Shown in pieces: positions 3,852 through 7,313 of a stretch of DNA of 7,313 nt. A program made the translations under genes and the position numbers. Source of the stretch: an uncultured Bacilli bacterium (lineage in GTDB: Bacteria > Bacillota_I > Bacilli_A > RF39 > UBA660); assembly GCA_934130215.1 (NCBI GenBank), contig CAKOXR010000043.1, positions 1 through 7,313 on the forward strand, written 5' to 3'. Every line of letters begins with the position of its first letter. Within the stretch, counting starts at the first letter, position 1. The notes below the pieces were generated by a model that was given only the letters and a program-made list of their open reading frames with translations, was not told the DNA's origin and did no database searches.

Positions 3852-6131
3852 ATGTTAGAACTAAAAAATATATGTAAATCTTATAAAAATACTAAAGTTT
3901 TAAATGATATAAATATTAAGTTTAGAAAAAAAGAATTTGTATCTATTCTAGGGCCATCAGGTAGTGGTAAAACAACCTTACTTAATATAATTGGGGGACT
4001 TGATAAATATGATGAAGGAAATTTAATAATTGATGGAATACTAACTAAAAATTTTAAAGAAAGCGATTGGGATAATTATAGAAGTAAAAAAATAGGGTTT
4101 ATATTTCAAAATTATAATTTAATAAATCATTTAACTGTTAAAGAAAATGTTGAACTTTCTTTATTAATAAATGGCAAAAACAATAAAAAAAGAGTGGTTC
4201 AATTATTAAAAAAAGTAGGTCTTGAAAATGAAATAAATAAGTATCCAAATGAGTTATCAGGTGGCCAAATGCAAAGAGTTGCAATCGCTCGGTCAATTAT
4301 AAATGATAATGATATAATTTTAGCTGATGAACCAACAGGGGCTCTTGATTCTGTAACAAGTATTGAAATTATGAATATATTAAAAGAAATAAGCAAAACA
4401 AAATTAGTAATTATGGTAACACATAATGTTGAACTTGCAAATAAGTATTCTGACCGGATAATAAAGATAAATGATGGAAAAATTATAAATGATACAAAAG
4501 AGTATAATGAAGATAGTAAAGAAAATGTTAAACAAAGTAAAAAAATGTCAATGTCATTTTTAGTTGCGATTTATCTTTCATTTAGAAACTTAAGAACAAA
4601 AATTGGAAGAACTATTTTAGTTTCAATCGCAAGTGCTATTGGTATATTTGGTATAGCTGTTATATCATCTTTATCTAACGGATTAAATAAATATATAAAA
4701 ACAACTGAAAATGAATACTTAAGTAATTATCCAATTACACTTTATAAAAATAATGATATATTAAATTTAGATTTGAATTTAAAAGAAATAAAAGGAACAA
4801 ATGGTAAAATAACAAGTTATAATGATTTACTTAATAATTATATAAAAAACCAAAATAAAAAAAATAATTTGTATGATTTTAAACAATATTTAGATAGTGG
4901 TATATTAAATAATAATATTAAGTTTATATCATATGATTATAATTTAGAACTACAATTATATAATAATTATAATAAAGTAAATCTTACTAGTAATTTTTAT
5001 AAAAATTTGTCTGATATAGAATTGAAAGAAAACTATGAATTAGTATATGGAAAATTACCTTATCAATTAAATGAAATAGTATTAATAGTAGATAAAAATA
5101 ATGTTATTAATGATTCTATTTTATATTCTTTAGGTATAAAAAATATTAATGAATTAAATATACTTTATAATAAAATAAAAAATAATGAAAAAGTTAATTT
5201 AGAAAGTATTTATAATTATGAAGATTTATTAAAGGGAAATTATAAACTTATATTAAATACTGATTATTATATAAAATATAAAAACAATTTTATAAATAAA
5301 AATAATGATATTAATTATATGAAAAATATTATAGATAAAGGAATGGATATTAAAATTGTTGGTATTTTGAAAGCAAAAAATGATTATGTTATAAATAATG
5401 TTATTGGATATAGATTAGAGTTAATCAAATATATAATAAATAAAAATAAATTAAGTAATATTGGAGTTGAGCAATTAAATAATAAAATAAATGTATTAAC
5501 TAATAAAGAATTTGATAATATAAATAATACTTATGATGATATTTGTAATTTACTTGGGATAAATGATTTAGATAATCCAGATTCTATTAGTATTTATTTT
5601 AATAATTTGGAAGATAAAAATAGTATTATTAAAGGAATAGAACATTATAATAATATAAAAAATAATAAAATAATATATGTTGATAATATAAAAACCGTAT
5701 TAAAAACTATTACTAATATAATAAATATTATATCTTATATTTTAGTTGGACTAGTTTTTATTTCTTTAATTGTTTCTTCTTTGATGATTTTTATTATTAC
5801 ATATATTAGTGTATTAGAAAGACAAAAAGAAATCGGTATTTTAAAAAGTTTAGGGGCAAGAAGAAAAGATATAAGAATGATTTTTAATTCAGAATCTATT
5901 ATAGAGGGATTTATATCTGGTATTATTGGTATTATTTTAACTTTATTTACAAATAAAATTATTAATTTAATTTGTCTTAAATTATGGGATATTAAAAATA
6001 TATCTGTTTTAGGTTTAGAAAATTGTTTAATATTAATTATTTTAAGTGTTTTCTTATGTTTTATATCAGGTTTTATACCATCTAATATTGCTAGTAAAAA
6101 AGAAGTTATAGATATTTTTAGATGTGAATAA
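3852..6131 (+). CDS. ABC exporter: fused ATPase and FtsX-type permease
   Basis: This 759-residue protein has ATPase and permease in one chain. The ATPase (1-225) has all its motifs: Walker A GPSGSGKT (34-41), Q-loop Gln86, signature LSGGQ (135-139), Walker B ILADE ending at Glu160, D-loop ALDS (164-167) and His191. A first membrane span (about 254-276) leads to a roughly 345-residue outer domain very rich in Asn, Ile, Tyr and Lys. Spans follow at about 627-654, 681-700 and 725-743, with the FtsX/MacB-type turn ERQKEIGILKSLGA at 656-669. Phrases such as GKLPYQLNEIVLIVDKNN and SIYFNNLEDKNSI recall large clostridial exporters of this class, which I remember as often longer. Two copies would form one transporter. 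Such proteins expel or displace peptide antibiotics, lipids or lipoproteins; the substrate is unknown here. The start is set by AAGGGGG 6 nt before the ATG. It is first in an operon with the PAP2 phosphatase. Confidence 0.95.
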   Translation: MLELKNICKSYKNTKVLNDINIKFRKKEFVSILGPSGSGKTTLLNIIGGLDKYDEGNLIIDGILTKNFKESDWDNYRSKKIGFIFQNYNLINHLTVKENVELSLLINGKNNKKRVVQLLKKVGLENEINKYPNELSGGQMQRVAIARSIINDNDIILADEPTGALDSVTSIEIMNILKEISKTKLVIMVTHNVELANKYSDRIIKINDGKIINDTKEYNEDSKENVKQSKKMSMSFLVAIYLSFRNLRTKIGRTILVSIASAIGIFGIAVISSLSNGLNKYIKTTENEYLSNYPITLYKNNDILNLDLNLKEIKGTNGKITSYNDLLNNYIKNQNKKNNLYDFKQYLDSGILNNNIKFISYDYNLELQLYNNYNKVNLTSNFYKNLSDIELKENYELVYGKLPYQLNEIVLIVDKNNVINDSILYSLGIKNINELNILYNKIKNNEKVNLESIYNYEDLLKGNYKLILNTDYYIKYKNNFINKNNDINYMKNIIDKGMDIKIVGILKAKNDYVINNVIGYRLELIKYIINKNKLSNIGVEQLNNKINVLTNKEFDNINNTYDDICNLLGINDLDNPDSISIYFNNLEDKNSIIKGIEHYNNIKNNKIIYVDNIKTVLKTITNIINIISYILVGLVFISLIVSSLMIFIITYISVLERQKEIGILKSLGARRKDIRMIFNSESIIEGFISGIIGIILTLFTNKIINLICLKLWDIKNISVLGLENCLILIILSVFLCFISGFIPSNIASKKEVIDIFRCE

Positions 6132-6188
6132 AAATTTTACTATACGAATTTGTTAAACAAGTGTATAATTGTTATAGAGGTATGTTTT

Positions 6189-6851
6189 ATGAAAAAGAAA
6201 AATATAATAATTTGTTTAATTTTAATAATAATGTCATTATTTTTTACATTTCTTGTTAAAAATGTTGATGTAAAAGCAATTGGTCCAAATGAAAGTTTAG
6301 TTGGATTTGCTGATTTTAATAAGTTTTTTTATGATTTAATTGGTAATAATATGATTATTTATAAAATAACAGAAATTTTAGGAATTATTCCAATTATTAT
6401 GTCTTTAATATATGTTTATATAGGTTTAAAAGAGTTGATAACAAGAAAAAGTTTACTTAAAGTTGATAAAGAAATATATATTCTTGCTTTATTTTATGTA
6501 GTAGTAGTTTTAGTTTATATATTTTTTGAAAAATTTATTATTAATTATAGACCTATTATAATTGATGGAGTATTAGAACCTTCTTATCCATCATCTCATA
6601 CACTTATGAGTATTTGTTTATGTGGAAGTTCAATTATTATTAATAAAAAATTATTTAAAAGTAAATTTTTTAAATTTGAAAATATTTTATCATTTATTCT
6701 TATTATATTAATTGTAATTGGAAGATTTATATCAGGTGTACACTGGTTTACAGATATATTAGGTGGTATTATTATTTCATCAACATTACTTGCTATTTTT
6801 TATACTTTTATTAGTAGTATAAAAGAAAAAATTGAGGAAATTAAATTTTAA
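6189..6851 (+). CDS. PAP2-family membrane phosphatase
   Basis: A 220-residue membrane protein with a complete PAP2 active site: Lys115 and Arg121-Pro122 (motif 1), PSSH at 134-137 (motif 2, His137), and Arg179, His185 and Asp189 in GRFISGVHWFTD (motif 3). Spans lie at about 5-24, 58-80, 97-113, 139-152, 167-178 and 190-208, with the catalytic side expected outside. In motif 1 the Lys is five residues from Arg-Pro rather than the usual six, with Glu at the canonical place. The family removes phosphate from lipid phosphates; BcrC-type members act on undecaprenyl pyrophosphate, the wall-lipid carrier. I chose ATG 6189 because AGAGG stands 8 nt before it; a TTG at 6150 in frame has no site. It lies 57 nt after the exporter gene, with a TATAAT at 6164-6169 that lacks a good -35 box, and 9 nt before the lipoprotein gene. 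The exact lipid substrate is inference. Confidence 0.92.
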   Translation: MKKKNIIICLILIIMSLFFTFLVKNVDVKAIGPNESLVGFADFNKFFYDLIGNNMIIYKITEILGIIPIIMSLIYVYIGLKELITRKSLLKVDKEIYILALFYVVVVLVYIFFEKFIINYRPIIIDGVLEPSYPSSHTLMSICLCGSSIIINKKLFKSKFFKFENILSFILIILIVIGRFISGVHWFTDILGGIIISSTLLAIFYTFISSIKEKIEEIKF

Positions 6852-6860
6852 GAGGTTAAT

Positions 6861-7274
6861 ATGTTTAAAAAAATAATTATATGTTTATTTGTTATATTTT
6901 TATTTGGGTGTTCAAAAACTAATTTAGAAAAAAGTGATAAAAATGTTAATTTAAATATTATTTCTGGTTCATTAAATAATAGTGGTTTAACTTTAGAATT
7001 AATTAATAATACAGATTATGATATTTTAGTTAAACCTGGTTTTGATATAAAAAAAGATAATGAATATTTAAATAAAAATAAGAAATGTCAAAATGGAATT
7101 GGGTATGGTATTGAAAGTAATAGTTCTTTAGATATTAAAGTAAACTGGAGTTGTGAGTATGGTATGCTTGATAAAGGAAAATATACATTAATTAAATATC
7201 TTGATAATGATGAATATTTAAGTATTGATTTTGAATTATGTGTAGTTGTAAATGATGTGAGACCAAATTTGTAA
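6861..7274 (+). CDS. lipoprotein with probable Ig-like domain
   Basis: The 137-residue protein opens with a lipoprotein signal: MFKK, a hydrophobic core and the lipobox LFGC, making Cys17 the lipid-bearing residue. The mature part is predicted to sit on the outer face of the membrane. From about residue 33 the order ISGSLNNSGLTLELINNT, then SLDIKVNWSCEYGMLDKGKY, fits the small bacterial Ig-like fold in which a late W-x(4)-YG-x-L-x-KGKY signature closes the domain; this is from memory of the family, without a search. Cys76 and Cys96 lie in that domain and could form a disulfide. AGAGG stands 5 nt before the ATG, and only 9 nt separate it from the PAP2 gene, so the two are translated from one message. 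Such a protein could trap an antibiotic, sense it or assist the exporter; none of this is shown by the sequence. Confidence 0.88.
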   Translation: MFKKIIICLFVIFLFGCSKTNLEKSDKNVNLNIISGSLNNSGLTLELINNTDYDILVKPGFDIKKDNEYLNKNKKCQNGIGYGIESNSSLDIKVNWSCEYGMLDKGKYTLIKYLDNDEYLSIDFELCVVVNDVRPNL

Positions 7275-7293
7275 AAAAATTAAAGCAATATGA

Positions 7294-7299
7294 TACAAT
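7294..7299 (+). promoter_or_regulatory. possible -10 box for a gene beyond the right edge
   Basis: TACAAT is preceded by TGA (TGATACAAT, an extended -10), with TTGTAA 19 nt upstream overlapping the lipoprotein stop. No hairpin terminator is seen after the lipoprotein gene in the remaining 39 bases. Confidence 0.3.
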
Positions 7300-7313
7300 C
7301 AGTTTAGTTATTG

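Noticed and set aside
4199..4396. minus-strand open frame of 65 codons
   Set aside because: It is the reverse of the ATPase signature and Walker B region of the exporter gene, with no independent signals.
6150..6188. longer PAP2 protein starting at TTG 6150
   Set aside because: The extension has no ribosome-binding site and would include the AGAGG site that serves ATG 6189; the signal-like membrane start at 6189 is typical.
1..7313. CRISPR array, tRNA, rRNA or complete insertion sequence
   Set aside because: No spaced direct repeats, no cloverleaf-like or rRNA-like GC-rich block, and no transposase with terminal inverted repeats were seen on either strand.

Overview
Organism: the DNA is extremely AT-rich, with well under 30% G+C by eye. 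It has strong AAGGAG/AAAGGTG ribosome-binding sites and T-tailed hairpin terminators. Its proteins are of Gram-positive type: a MacB/FtsX-like fused ABC exporter, an XRE regulator with a membrane anchor, and a lipoprotein with a short lipobox. Every Trp codon in the confident genes is TGG, so UGA is not needed as a sense codon and the standard bacterial code fits. I infer a low-GC Bacillota, perhaps an uncultured gut Clostridia or Bacilli lineage, but no marker gene fixes the taxon.

Layout, left part (1-2655, everything readable is on the minus strand): the N-terminal 28 codons of a gene running off the left edge; a bidirectional terminator (242-277); a 5'-truncated gene of unknown function (288-701); and a small-protein operon. 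That operon has a good promoter (2046-2074) and reads through a broken mini-gene (1906-2004), an intact 59-residue basic protein (1702-1881) and a 273-residue coiled-coil protein (825-1646). Upstream of its promoter, 2083-2655 holds only relics, hairpins and a short tandem repeat. The terminator behind the coiled-coil gene is nearly identical to the one behind the XRE gene 1.86 kb away, so this is a patch of accessory DNA with duplications and decay.

Layout, right part (2656-7313): a minus-strand XRE regulator with one membrane span and an extracytoplasmic domain (2656-3513) is divergent from a plus-strand operon. The 338-bp gap between them carries several AT-rich repeats and candidate promoters. 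The operon encodes a 759-residue ABC exporter with fused ATPase and FtsX-type permease (3852-6131), a PAP2 membrane phosphatase (6189-6851) and a lipoprotein with a probable Ig-like domain (6861-7274).

How it may work: an FtsX-type exporter beside a PAP2 phosphatase is the logic of bacitracin/lantibiotic defence and lipid-carrier recycling (BceAB- and BcrC-type proteins). The divergent regulator has both a DNA-binding head and an outside domain, so it could sense the envelope signal itself, and no two-component system is visible in the window. This is inference from architecture and gene order. The left-hand small-protein operon is the part I cannot assign to any known system.
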